Shown piece after piece: positions 1-6,325 of a stretch of 19,079 nt of DNA. Below the pieces are notes generated by a model, which was given only the letters and a program-made list of their open reading frames with translations, did not search any database and was not told the origin of the DNA. This stretch comes from Bacillota bacterium. Lineage in GTDB: Bacteria > Bacillota > Bacilli > Alicyclobacillales > SLC66. The first letter of the stretch is position 1. Each line of letters starts with the position of its first letter. The stretch lies in the NCBI GenBank assembly GCA_021846145.1, contig JAJZCJ010000026.1, positions 1 to 19,079 on the forward strand. The letters are read 5' to 3'. Made by a program: the position numbers and the translations under genes.

Positions 1-332
1 GGAATTTCTATAAACTCTCTTTTTGTAGCCTTAAGTCCTCTTGTGATATACTCACAAGCTACCTTTGGATCAATGCGATCCCCACATGTGTACACATCTA
101 CACTAGCATACCCATGTTCTGGAAAACTGTGAATCGTAAGATGAGACTCAGAAATAATGACTACGCCGCTAACTCCTTGTGGCGCAAACTTGTGGAATGC
201 AACTTCACGTACTTCCGCTCCAGATTCGAGTGCGGCACTCACCATGATTCGCTCAATTCGCTGCAAATCATTAAGAAGATCCGCCTCGCACCCCCAGAGT
301 TCTGCAATTACATGACGTCCTGCTGTATCCAT
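1..332 (-). CDS. speD: S-adenosylmethionine decarboxylase proenzyme (partial, C-terminus off left edge)
   Basis: SpeD decarboxylates S-adenosylmethionine to give the aminopropyl donor for spermidine synthesis in the cytoplasm. It is a pyruvoyl enzyme made by self-cleavage of a proenzyme. The visible 110 residues contain the cleavage site SES (Glu62-Ser63, Ser63 becoming the pyruvoyl group), followed by the conserved run [22 protein letters not shown] with the catalytic His68 and Cys83. These numbers match the bacterial class 1B enzymes. The start is the ATG at 332, preceded by AAAGGGGGAAG seven bases upstream. The family is about 125-130 residues, so only the last 15-20 residues are missing. 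The gene has its own promoter (493-521) and an unusually long, structured leader. It lies downstream of a ThyX-like/crotonase pair on the same strand with no visible terminator between them. Confidence 0.95.
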   Translation of the reverse strand, partial: MDTAGRHVIAELWGCEADLLNDLQRIERIMVSAALESGAEVREVAFHKFAPQGVSGVVIISESHLTIHSFPEHGYASVDVYTCGDRIDPKVACEYITRGLKATKREFIEI

Positions 333-486
333 AACAAAACTTCCCCCTTTGCAACGCGTGATGCCCATGCCCTCTCAAGCATGGCGGGACCTGCGTCATC
401 CACCACGGGGGAAAGTTAGTCCTTGGAGGTCCTAACCCTTTAAGGGATGCTGGTTCCTAATTGAAAACAAGACTTCCTAATGTACG
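333..486 (-). promoter_or_regulatory. Structured speD 5' leader with SD-sequestering helix (putative)
   Basis: About 154 nt separate the predicted transcription start from the speD ATG. In the RNA, the segment AACTTTCCCCC (complement of 407-417) can pair with GGGGGAAGTT (complement of 338-347), which is the Shine-Dalgarno region, with one bulge. The pairing is extended by GTGGTG/CATCAC directly inside it and by an apical hairpin CCATGC/GCATGG. An upstream hairpin GTTAG/CTAAC shares its 3' arm with the sequestering strand, so two mutually exclusive folds can be drawn. I do not recognise it as a known riboswitch class. The pairings are seen by eye. Any role in translation control, for example by SAM or polyamines, is inference. 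Confidence 0.4.
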
Positions 487-492
487 ACAGAT

Positions 493-521
493 AGTATAAG
501 TCCATAGCACATAAAATGCAA
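493..521 (-). promoter_or_regulatory. sigma-A-type promoter for speD
   Basis: On the minus strand, TTGCAT (complement of 516-521) and TATACT (493-498) are separated by exactly 17 bp. This gives a housekeeping promoter with a start near 486. Confidence 0.65.
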
Positions 522-552
522 CCCAAATTAAGATGATTACGCTAAATTCCCA

Positions 553-1362
553 TTAACTATACTTAGTAAGAATGGCTTTATGTGCTGGGTCAAACCAAAG
601 TCTCACACAATGTTCACTCTCTAATTCCATTTTTTGTAGCAATTTTGGGTTAGCGCTACTTAAAAGCGAATGAATGGCCGCCATTCCAGTTGACGTCGTT
701 CGTGAAAAACGATCTGCCACTTTCTTCATGTGCGTAATCATTTCCTCATCAGAATTCACCACTTCATCCACAAATCCCAGACGTAATGCATCCTCAGCAT
801 CAAATACCGATCCGCTCATTAGCGCTAATTTGGCCTTGCCTTTTCCCACCTGATCAGCAAGCAACATGCCACCGCCCCAGCCAGGAGGTATTCCTTGCGT
901 CACTTGCACAAATCCAATACTAGCATGATCACTCATGATTCGATAATGGCATGAAAAAGCAAGTTCAGCCCCGCCTCCGCGCGCTGGTCCATTGATAATT
1001 GCTACAGCAAACCGGGAATTCGAATAAATTCGCCAAAGCACCTGTCTCATCACACCAAGCGCCGCCCGCACCTTGTCCGTACTATCAAGTGTGACAGAGT
1101 ATTCTCGCAAATCCCCGCCACTAACAAACGCTTTGTCTCCTCTACCCGTAATAAAAATCGTCCGTACAAATGGCATAGCATCCAGTTCATCCAGCGCTCG
1201 ATGCAACGCCATTGCAGTCTCCGTATCAATCGCGTTACGCACTTCTTCTCTTGACACTTCAAGTACCGCACAAGACTCAGGAAAGCCTATTAAATGGTGA
1301 TACAAATGCACTTTTTCCGTCCCTAAATCGACAATCTCACCAACAAATTGATCCCATCTCAA
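553..1362 (-). CDS. Enoyl-CoA hydratase/isomerase (crotonase) family protein
   Basis: A 269-residue crotonase-fold protein acting on an acyl-CoA; the substrate is unknown. The two oxyanion-hole segments are AFVSGGDLRE (about 78-87) and GPARGGGAELA (about 125-135). Glu133 sits at the position of the first catalytic Glu of enoyl-CoA hydratase. At the place of the second catalytic Glu, just before GIPPGWGGG, there is Gln153, so a simple hydratase is not assured. The phrase resembles decarboxylase-like crotonases such as ECHDC1 (ethylmalonyl-CoA decarboxylase). The start is TTG, with AAAGGAG about 12 nt upstream and an in-frame TGA four codons upstream, so no longer start is possible. It follows the ThyX-like gene by 27 nt and is probably co-transcribed with it. 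Confidence 0.85.
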   Translation of the reverse strand: MRWDQFVGEIVDLGTEKVHLYHHLIGFPESCAVLEVSREEVRNAIDTETAMALHRALDELDAMPFVRTIFITGRGDKAFVSGGDLREYSVTLDSTDKVRAALGVMRQVLWRIYSNSRFAVAIINGPARGGGAELAFSCHYRIMSDHASIGFVQVTQGIPPGWGGGMLLADQVGKGKAKLALMSGSVFDAEDALRLGFVDEVVNSDEEMITHMKKVADRFSRTTSTGMAAIHSLLSSANPKLLQKMELESEHCVRLWFDPAHKAILTKYS

Positions 1363-1389
1363 GCTTGCGAATCACTCCTTTACCTCAAC

Positions 1390-2109
1390 TTAATCCCACA
1401 TTGATTTCGCGGCACCAAATTCTTTAAAAATTTGATCATATAACTCAGGTCGCTCTTTTTTGAGCTTCATTCGCATCCGTTTCCAAGCGTGCGCTTCCGG
1501 CCCGTAATAATCGTATACCAAATCCCAAAGCTCTTGATCTTGTTCCCTTACGAGACGAAACATTTCTTCCACCACTTGATGAGTATCAAATTGCGCGCCT
1601 GGAGACCAGATCCGCTGTGGAAAAATTGATTCAATCAAAGTGGCAAAATTGATATCCAGCACATAATGCAGTTGTACTGACACGGGCGCGATATAGCGAG
1701 CGGCCTGTAACCGTTTTTTGTCTACCTGATTCTCGGTTTGCGGATCAATCCCATGCACCAACTGACGATAAGCAGCTAAATGTTTTTCGCCCAGTTCTTT
1801 ATAAATTGGATCATGATCTTCGCCAGGAGGAATAAATACCGTGGCTTCATTGGCACGTAAGCCACCACAAGCGCGCATATTCAGCGTCGTATATGTAATC
1901 AAGTGATCATAGACGACTTTGGATGTCCATAATTCAAAACGCACCGATTCACCGCGAAAAATGGCCAGCGTATCACCCTTTTTGAGTATACTTAGTGGTC
2001 GTTTTACATTGTCAGTATCCGACTTACCCAAATACACCGCAGCAGCATGCGCGAGTGATCGTCGATCACGATCGCTATACCGGATCAAATTCACCTTAAA
2101 TTCCGACAT
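1390..2109 (-). CDS. ThyX-like protein (FAD-dependent thymidylate synthase homologue lacking the RHRxxS motif)
   Basis: A 239-residue protein whose C-terminal half resembles ThyX. The segment ARYIAPVSVQLHYVLDINFA, followed by PQRIWSPGAQFDTHQV, matches the ThyX region in which an R-x-V-L-P run precedes an R-A-D-x-x-A-Q-x-E-I run. True ThyX has RHRxxSxNExSxRY before this. Here the corresponding stretch (about residues 73-90) reads TYTTLNMRACGGLRANE, and neither the RHR nor the serine is kept. Thymidylate synthase activity is therefore doubtful; a flavin-binding or structural paralogue is likelier. I chose the ATG at 2109 because GGGGTGA lies just before it. A GTG three codons upstream overlaps that site. 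Homology rests on motif reading by eye. Confidence 0.7.
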   Translation of the reverse strand: MSEFKVNLIRYSDRDRRSLAHAAAVYLGKSDTDNVKRPLSILKKGDTLAIFRGESVRFELWTSKVVYDHLITYTTLNMRACGGLRANEATVFIPPGEDHDPIYKELGEKHLAAYRQLVHGIDPQTENQVDKKRLQAARYIAPVSVQLHYVLDINFATLIESIFPQRIWSPGAQFDTHQVVEEMFRLVREQDQELWDLVYDYYGPEAHAWKRMRMKLKKERPELYDQIFKEFGAAKSMWD

Positions 2110-2172
2110 TTCTTTCACCCCGTTGACAATATATTACAATCTAATTTTTAATGATCTTGTATCAATATAACG

Positions 2173-2191
2173 CAGACCTGTCTGATATAAT
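2173..2191 (+). promoter_or_regulatory. Extended -10 promoter of htpX overlapped by an inverted repeat
   Basis: TGATATAAT (2183-2191) is an extended -10 element (TGnTATAAT) with no good -35 at 17 bp. The perfect inverted repeat CAGAC-CT-GTCTG (2173-2184) overlaps its upstream edge, a position suited to a repressor site. The expected start is near 2198. The divergent ThyX-like gene begins 64 nt away on the other strand, so the repeat could affect both. Confidence 0.5.
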
Positions 2192-2238
2192 AGAGATGTC
2201 ACATTATTTTATCTCTCAGAAAAAGGACGGGATGTTTT

Positions 2239-3117
2239 TTGAACACATTAAAAACCTGGGTGCTGATGGCATTGTTGTCCGTCCTGATTGTGCTCCTTAG
2301 TTCCTATTTTGGCGGAAGAGGCGGCGCAATCATCGCCCTGATGATCGCAATTGGAATTAATGGATTTAGTTACTTTTTTAGCGACAAACTTGCAATTTCC
2401 ATGTCAGGTGCGCAGGAAGTCACCGAACGGCAAGCTCCTGAACTTTATACTTTAGTTAGACACTTATCCACAAGGGCGGGATTACCGATGCCTAAGGTAC
2501 TCGTGACGCCTTCTTCCGTACCCAATGCGTTTGCAACAGGACGTGATCCAAGCCATTCAGCAATTGTGGTCAATTCAGGTCTTCTGAACTCACTTACGCA
2601 AAGTGAATTGCAAGGCGTATTAGCTCATGAGATGTCCCACATCAGGCATCGCGACATCCTCATTTCCTCGATGGCAGCGACACTTGCAGCGGCCATTACA
2701 TGGTTGGCCCAAATGCTGCAATGGGGAATGATGTTTGGTGGTGAACGAGACAACAGAGATTCCAACGTAATTGGCGAAATCGCCTTAATGATCCTCGCCC
2801 CAATTGCAGCAACTTTGGTGCAACTTGCCATTTCAAGATCAAGAGAGTATAAAGCAGATGAGGGTGCAGCCAGACTGACTCGTGATCCTGATGGCTTAGC
2901 AGATGCGCTCGCTAAACTAGATCATGTGTCGCGATTCGGAACTGGGAGAAGACAAGCTGAGCCTCGTTCTGCAACGACTGCGGCACTAGCTCATATGTAC
3001 ATTGTCAATCCTTTAAGTGGTCGCAGTCTCGCTGGTCTCTTTAGTACCCATCCACCTACAGAAGAACGAATCCGCCGCTTGCGATTAATGCGAATTGACA
3101 ATACACAAGACGAGTAA
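2239..3117 (+). CDS. htpX: Protease HtpX homologue (M48 membrane zinc metalloprotease)
   Basis: HtpX is a membrane-bound zinc endopeptidase that degrades damaged membrane proteins. The 292-residue product has two N-terminal membrane segments (about 7-24 and 29-47) and the zinc motif HEMSH (His130, Glu131, His134). Two further hydrophobic stretches follow (about 144-163 and 180-198), then SREYKAD, whose Glu203 is the expected third zinc ligand. Near the C-terminus is the family hallmark STHPPTEERIRRL. The start is TTG at 2239, seven bases after AAAAGGACGGG. An ATG at 2232 is out of frame and its frame closes after about 22 codons. Length and topology are normal for HtpX. The gene stands alone between its promoter and a strong bidirectional terminator. 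Confidence 0.95.
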   Translation: MNTLKTWVLMALLSVLIVLLSSYFGGRGGAIIALMIAIGINGFSYFFSDKLAISMSGAQEVTERQAPELYTLVRHLSTRAGLPMPKVLVTPSSVPNAFATGRDPSHSAIVVNSGLLNSLTQSELQGVLAHEMSHIRHRDILISSMAATLAAAITWLAQMLQWGMMFGGERDNRDSNVIGEIALMILAPIAATLVQLAISRSREYKADEGAARLTRDPDGLADALAKLDHVSRFGTGRRQAEPRSATTAALAHMYIVNPLSGRSLAGLFSTHPPTEERIRRLRLMRIDNTQDE

Positions 3118-3131
3118 ATGATTAGGAATAT

Positions 3132-3169
3132 AAAAAAGGAACGGGCGAAAACCCACCCGTTCCTTTTTT
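3132..3169. terminator. Bidirectional rho-independent terminator between htpX and the Gln-rich gene
   Basis: A GGAACGGG/CCCGTTCC stem with a 10-nt loop, flanked by an A-run on the left and a T-run on the right. It can stop transcription from both converging genes. Confidence 0.9.
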
Positions 3170-3172
3170 TAA

Positions 3173-3622
3173 TTAATAACCTGATCCCATACCGCTGACC
3201 GCACCGTATGGTGAACGGTTGCTCATCATGCTGTATTGTTGATCCGCTTGCATGACGGATTGAATTGGCGCATTACTAGAAGATGTTCCATATGCCGGCG
3301 CGCCGTAATTTAAGCTTTGCGTAGGAGAATATTGCGGTACTTGCGTATTGTAATTGCGGTAACTTGGTTGGCTTTCCTGTATTCCCGCTTGACGATCCGC
3401 CTGCATGACCGCATTAAGGGCAGTCGAGCTTTGTGCCCCATAAAAAGCCGGTTGCTGCTGTTGATATGCGCCTACACTAGTAGGTACATTGTTAATTTGC
3501 CCCACCTGTTGTTGAATATGCTGTAGTTCTTGAACCACTTGCTGGTTCACCTGAACTGTTTCTGTACAAAGTTGTTGCACCCGCTGCAATTGCTGTTGAA
3601 TCTGCCATGTTTGTTGCTGCAT
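3173..3622 (-). CDS. Gln-rich low-complexity protein of unknown function
   Basis: I do not recognise this 149-residue protein. Residues 1-45 are strongly Gln-rich with regularly placed Val/Leu/Ile, and look like an amphipathic helix or coiled coil with a single Cys. The rest is rich in Gln, Tyr, Ser, Pro and Gly and ends in GMGSGY. A short motif occurs twice, as NAVMQADRQ and QSVMQADQQ, about 50 residues apart. There is no signal peptide or membrane segment. The start is the ATG at 3622, with GGAGGG seven bases upstream; a TTG five codons earlier overlaps that site and is rejected. Composition and neighbours (LytH-like peptidase, SASP) would suit a spore-surface or coat-associated protein, but that is inference. 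Confidence 0.75.
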   Translation of the reverse strand: MQQQTWQIQQQLQRVQQLCTETVQVNQQVVQELQHIQQQVGQINNVPTSVGAYQQQQPAFYGAQSSTALNAVMQADRQAGIQESQPSYRNYNTQVPQYSPTQSLNYGAPAYGTSSSNAPIQSVMQADQQYSMMSNRSPYGAVSGMGSGY

Positions 3623-3784
3623 ATTAAATCCCTCCAAATCAGATTTTCTTTGACTTCACAGCTATATTTCCCGACAAATTGTGCGATATACCGACCATCC
3701 TTTGGTAGAAAATCTTGTCACGTCTGAATTGTCCCTTCTCGAAACAAACTACATTTAGTTGATTTGAAACAGGGGGGATGTCAC

Positions 3785-4798
3785 TTGCAATTAAAAAAAC
3801 AAATCGCAAAATCTTTAATGGTGATCGCATCGCTATTGGTTACTACACCTGCTGCAGTAGCAGCAGTGGCAAATCCAATTAACGTGCCTGACTGGTATCT
3901 CAGAGCTGAAAAAAGCCAAGGTGTCCCGTGGACGATTTTAATTGCACTCGATGCGTATGGCGCATCCACAATGCCACCAACTGGCATTCATCGCGTCAAA
4001 AAAGAATCATTTACAAAATCAGGATTTCGATTTTCACCATGGCTATGGCAAGGATTGGGCAATCCGGTAGCGAACGATACGGATGCCATACGAATTAGCT
4101 TTTTCAAAGGCTATGGTAAAGACGGCGATGGGGACGGGAAAGCTTCCCAAGATGATCCATATGATCGCGTAACGACGCTGGCTAGTTGGCTGTCCCGCGG
4201 CGGCGTGAATCAATTAGATACTTCCGAAGTGTTATGGGAGCATTTTCAACACGAAACTGTGGTAGATCGCATTATGGCACTTGCGAACGTGTACAAAAAA
4301 TTTAATTCAGGCAAGCTTACTGATCGTGTATTTCCTTTAGCAAAACGACTTAGCGTGGCCTACAACGATTCTTGGGGACAAGGTCGCAGTTACGGCGGAA
4401 GACGAATGCACGAAGGAACTGACATATTTGCCGGTTATGGAACGCCAGTACTTAGTGTCTGTTACGGATATGTGGAACTTATCGGTTGGAACCGTCTAGG
4501 GGGCTGGCGCATCGGCATTCGATCAGCAGATAATTATTATTACTATTACGCTCATATGTCTTCATACGCTAAGGCCATCAAGCAAGGGACGATTGTACAA
4601 CCAGGACAGGTAATTGGCTACGTTGGTAGCAGCGGATATGGCAGGCCTGGCACTTCAGGGAAGTTTCCTCCGCATTTGCACTTTGGTGTATATCGCGATA
4701 CAGGAACCAAAGAATGGGCATTTGACCCTTACCCGCTTTTAAAAAGATGGGAAAGAAATCCGCAAATAATTATCTATCCTAAACGCGCTGTTAAATAA
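3785..4798 (+). CDS. Secreted M23 metallopeptidase, LytH-like (spore cortex peptidoglycan processing)
   Basis: A 337-residue exported peptidase. The N-terminus has KK, then a hydrophobic core and a likely signal-peptidase site in the Ala/Val-rich segment near residues 24-29. A middle region (about 30-190) includes an Asp/Gly-rich GKDGDGDGKASQDDPYD stretch, reminiscent of lytic-transglycosylase-like domains. The C-terminal M23 domain has HEGTD (His209, Asp213), YYAHM and HLHFG (His297, His299), the zinc ligands and catalytic residues of the family. The phrases around HEGTD, WRIGIR and FPPHLHFG resemble LytH of Bacillus, an L-Ala-D-Glu peptidase that trims spore cortex peptides. I assign function from that resemblance. 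The start is TTG at 3785, seven bases after GGGGGG; a TTG at 3764 lies upstream of that site. A strong terminator follows. Confidence 0.85.
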   Translation: MQLKKQIAKSLMVIASLLVTTPAAVAAVANPINVPDWYLRAEKSQGVPWTILIALDAYGASTMPPTGIHRVKKESFTKSGFRFSPWLWQGLGNPVANDTDAIRISFFKGYGKDGDGDGKASQDDPYDRVTTLASWLSRGGVNQLDTSEVLWEHFQHETVVDRIMALANVYKKFNSGKLTDRVFPLAKRLSVAYNDSWGQGRSYGGRRMHEGTDIFAGYGTPVLSVCYGYVELIGWNRLGGWRIGIRSADNYYYYYAHMSSYAKAIKQGTIVQPGQVIGYVGSSGYGRPGTSGKFPPHLHFGVYRDTGTKEWAFDPYPLLKRWERNPQIIIYPKRAVK

Positions 4799-4808
4799 CG
4801 CACAAAAC

Positions 4809-4847
4809 AAATACAGGCGGAACTGAGATCATTCCGCCTGTATTTTT
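4809..4847. terminator. Bidirectional rho-independent terminator
   Basis: A 14-bp perfect stem, AAATACAGGCGGAA / TTCCGCCTGTATTT, with a 9-nt loop and T-rich flanks on both strands. It ends the LytH-like gene and lies directly after the stop of the convergent small gene. Confidence 0.92.
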
Positions 4848-5047
4848 CAGCTTTCCACATCATGTTGGGGATGCATGAACCTCTCCCCGACAGGACGATT
4901 GACCCTCGCTTCTATATCAGAAGCTGTGACAGCCTGTTCTTGATCTGCATCTACCCTTTCATCCCCTGCAAAGGAACTGGGATCTGTTTCCCGAGACCAA
5001 GGATCGATTTTCGAAGCCTTTTGCCAAGGCGCATTTTTTTCAACCAT
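4847..5047 (-). CDS. Small acidic hydrophilic protein, unknown function
   Basis: A 66-residue protein rich in Asp, Glu, Pro and Arg, with no hydrophobic segment or Cys. I do not recognise it. It starts at the ATG at 5047, behind GGAGGGGTGATC, a near-consensus ribosome binding site. The stop lies at the edge of the shared terminator at 4809-4847. It is divergent from the DUF4383-like gene by less than 100 nt. The strong start signal and the fitted terminator support a real gene. Nothing in the sequence gives a function. Confidence 0.6.
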   Translation of the reverse strand: MVEKNAPWQKASKIDPWSRETDPSSFAGDERVDADQEQAVTASDIEARVNRPVGERFMHPQHDVES

Positions 5048-5087
5048 GATCACCCCTCCATTAAGTAATCTACCCGCAATTCTTTAG

Positions 5088-5116
5088 GCATATGTGCTTC
5101 GTTTGTCCCATACATT
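5088..5116 (+). promoter_or_regulatory. Putative sigma-E (mother cell) promoter
   Basis: GCATATG (5088-5094) and CATACATT (5109-5116) are 14 bp apart. The second matches the Bacillus sigma-E -10 consensus CATACAnT completely, and the first matches KMATATT at six of seven positions. The predicted start is 12-18 nt before the DUF4383-like gene. No good sigma-A promoter is evident here. Confidence 0.45.
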
Positions 5117-5141
5117 CGATAAAAAGTGGACGGTGATGATA

Positions 5142-5525
5142 ATGGTGGCAAATGTTCATTATGCACGATTAACTGGTTGGATTTATTTGTTACTTGCTGT
5201 AGCAGGCTTATTTGAACGACACATTTTTTACATTTTAACGCTTCCGGTTTTAACGACATTACTTTACTTAATGATTGGATTAACAGGGCTTACAACCGCT
5301 CACAAAGCCTCGAAAAGAGGCTTAATGGTATACACCCTCTCAATGGGCATCATACTTTCACTTTGGGGTCTAGTGGGCACCGTACAACCTGGGTTATTTA
5401 TGCCAGCACCACTTCCAATTGATAATGCGCTGCATTTGTTGACAGGGTTGTGGGCCTTTTATGGGTTATTAAATGAATTTTGGGTATTTTTAACGGCTAA
5501 ATTAAAGAAAGAAGGCACAAACTAA
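5142..5525 (+). CDS. Four-helix membrane protein, DUF4383-like
   Basis: About 127 residues with four hydrophobic segments: the first after ARLTG, the second covering a leucine-rich stretch with YLMIGLTGL, the third around TLSMGIILSLWGL, the fourth around NALHLLTGLWAFYG. The repeated helix ends with an aromatic or His before LLxGL resemble DUF4383 membrane proteins, whose function is unknown. Two in-frame ATGs (5136 and 5142) follow GGACGGTGA; 5142 has the better spacing. The CBS-pair gene starts 33 nt after its stop and is probably in the same operon. The candidate sigma-E promoter upstream suggests expression in the mother cell during sporulation (inference). Confidence 0.7.
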   Translation: MVANVHYARLTGWIYLLLAVAGLFERHIFYILTLPVLTTLLYLMIGLTGLTTAHKASKRGLMVYTLSMGIILSLWGLVGTVQPGLFMPAPLPIDNALHLLTGLWAFYGLLNEFWVFLTAKLKKEGTN

Positions 5526-5558
5526 CCGAGTACTTCACTTAGTAAAAGGAGGAATATT

Positions 5559-5984
5559 ATGAAAATCAAAGAACTAATGACCACGGATGTAATCACTTGC
5601 ACACCTTCCACCCCTATCATGGAAGTGGCTAAACACATGAAAAACAACGACATAGGGTCACTCCCAGTGGTAGATAACAACCAATTGGTGGGCTTGATCA
5701 CCGATCGCGACGTGATCGTTCGTTGCATTGCACTAGGATTAGATCCAAATAAAACCCAAGCACAAGATTGCATGACAAAAAACCCAGTTACCGTCACACC
5801 TGAAACCGATGCACACGAGGCAGCAGATTTAATGGCCTCCGAACAAGTTCGCCGTTTACCAGTTGTAAAAAACGGTACTCTCGTAGGCATTTGTGTACTT
5901 GGCGATCTAGCAGTGATGAGTGTACATGTCGATGAGGCTGGTGATGCATTAAGCGGAATTTCAGAACAATCAAGAGTTCACTAA
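5559..5984 (+). CDS. CBS-domain pair protein
   Basis: A 141-residue cytoplasmic protein made of two CBS domains in tandem. The first runs from MKIKELMTTDVITC to about residue 60 and ends in GLITDRDVIVR. The second runs from CMTKNPVTVTPETDA to GICVLGDLAV. CBS pairs (Bateman modules) bind adenosyl compounds such as AMP, ATP or SAM. The TDRD segment at the end of domain 1 is the usual ribose/phosphate-contacting position; in domain 2 it is altered to VLGD. There is no catalytic domain, so it is a stand-alone sensor like YhcV of Bacillus. AAAGGAGG sits 6 nt before the ATG. It is the second gene after the DUF4383-like protein, followed by a convergent terminator. Confidence 0.88.
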   Translation: MKIKELMTTDVITCTPSTPIMEVAKHMKNNDIGSLPVVDNNQLVGLITDRDVIVRCIALGLDPNKTQAQDCMTKNPVTVTPETDAHEAADLMASEQVRRLPVVKNGTLVGICVLGDLAVMSVHVDEAGDALSGISEQSRVH

Positions 5985-5985
5985 C

Positions 5986-6025
5986 AAAAAAAAATTGGGC
6001 TGCCCAGTGTGTTCTGGGGCAGCCC
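5986..6025. terminator. Rho-independent terminator between the CBS gene and the SASP gene
   Basis: The stem GGGCTGCCC/GGGGCAGCCC (5997-6025, one bulge) has a run of A at 5986-5994, which reads as U's on the minus strand. It is therefore strongest for the SASP transcript. The plus side has only TTCTT. Confidence 0.85.
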
Positions 6026-6044
6026 TTCTTACTATCTAAGCCAA

Positions 6045-6260
6045 TTATTGATGACCAGCTAATTGCTGCTCTGCAAGAGCTACTAATTTCCGGGTGATAT
6101 GGCCTCCAATAGCGCCAGTATCACGAGTAGTCATGGTTCCCCAATAGCCATCTTGTGGGGTTTGAATACCTAGTTCTCCTGCAACCTCGTACTTCAACTG
6201 ATCAAGAGCGCGACTTGCACTCTTCACTAAAAGCGTGTTGGTTTTTTGTCCTTGCGCCAC
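6045..6260 (-). CDS. Alpha/beta-type small acid-soluble spore protein
   Basis: SASPs of this type coat and protect DNA in the forespore and are degraded at germination by the GPR protease. The 71-residue product has KYEVAGELG (about 23-31), the conserved helix and GPR-site region. It also has the second signature GAIGGHITRKLVALAEQQL (about 49-67). Between them, DGYWGTMTTRDTG is typical of the minor SASP branch that carries DGYWG. The start is GTG at 6260, a few bases after AAGGAGGTGG. A GTG three codons earlier overlaps that site and is rejected. Length is normal. Forespore expression is expected; a weak sigma-G-like promoter is present upstream. Confidence 0.92.
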   Translation of the reverse strand: MAQGQKTNTLLVKSASRALDQLKYEVAGELGIQTPQDGYWGTMTTRDTGAIGGHITRKLVALAEQQLAGHQ

Positions 6261-6280
6261 GCTTACCACCTCCTTCGTAC

Positions 6281-6310
6281 TACTATCATTCCCGAAGCGA
6301 AGGAGTATAC
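6281..6310 (-). promoter_or_regulatory. Possible sigma-G promoter of the SASP gene
   Basis: On the minus strand, GTATA (complement of 6306-6310) fits the sigma-G -35 GHATR. After 18 bp comes GATAGTA (6281-6287), which matches CATnHTA at five of seven positions. The position is right, with a leader of about 15 nt, but the match is imperfect. Confidence 0.3.
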
Positions 6311-6325
6311 TCTTGTAAGATTTAC

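Noticed and set aside
114..419. 101-codon plus-strand frame at the left end
   Set aside because: It is the antisense shadow of speD and its leader; speD has catalytic residues and an SD on the other strand.
2119..2172. sigma-A promoter for the ThyX-like gene (TTGATA with TAATAT)
   Set aside because: The spacer would be 23 bp, and alternatives have weak -10 boxes, so no promoter is called.
3640..3784. Sporulation promoter for the LytH-like gene
   Set aside because: Several CAT-containing boxes were examined, but none had a matching -35 at proper spacing for sigma-E, sigma-G or sigma-K.
5050..5259. 69-codon minus-strand frame upstream of the small acidic protein gene
   Set aside because: It lies antisense to the N-terminus of the DUF4383-like protein, lacks a ribosome site, and ends inside the ribosome site of the next gene.
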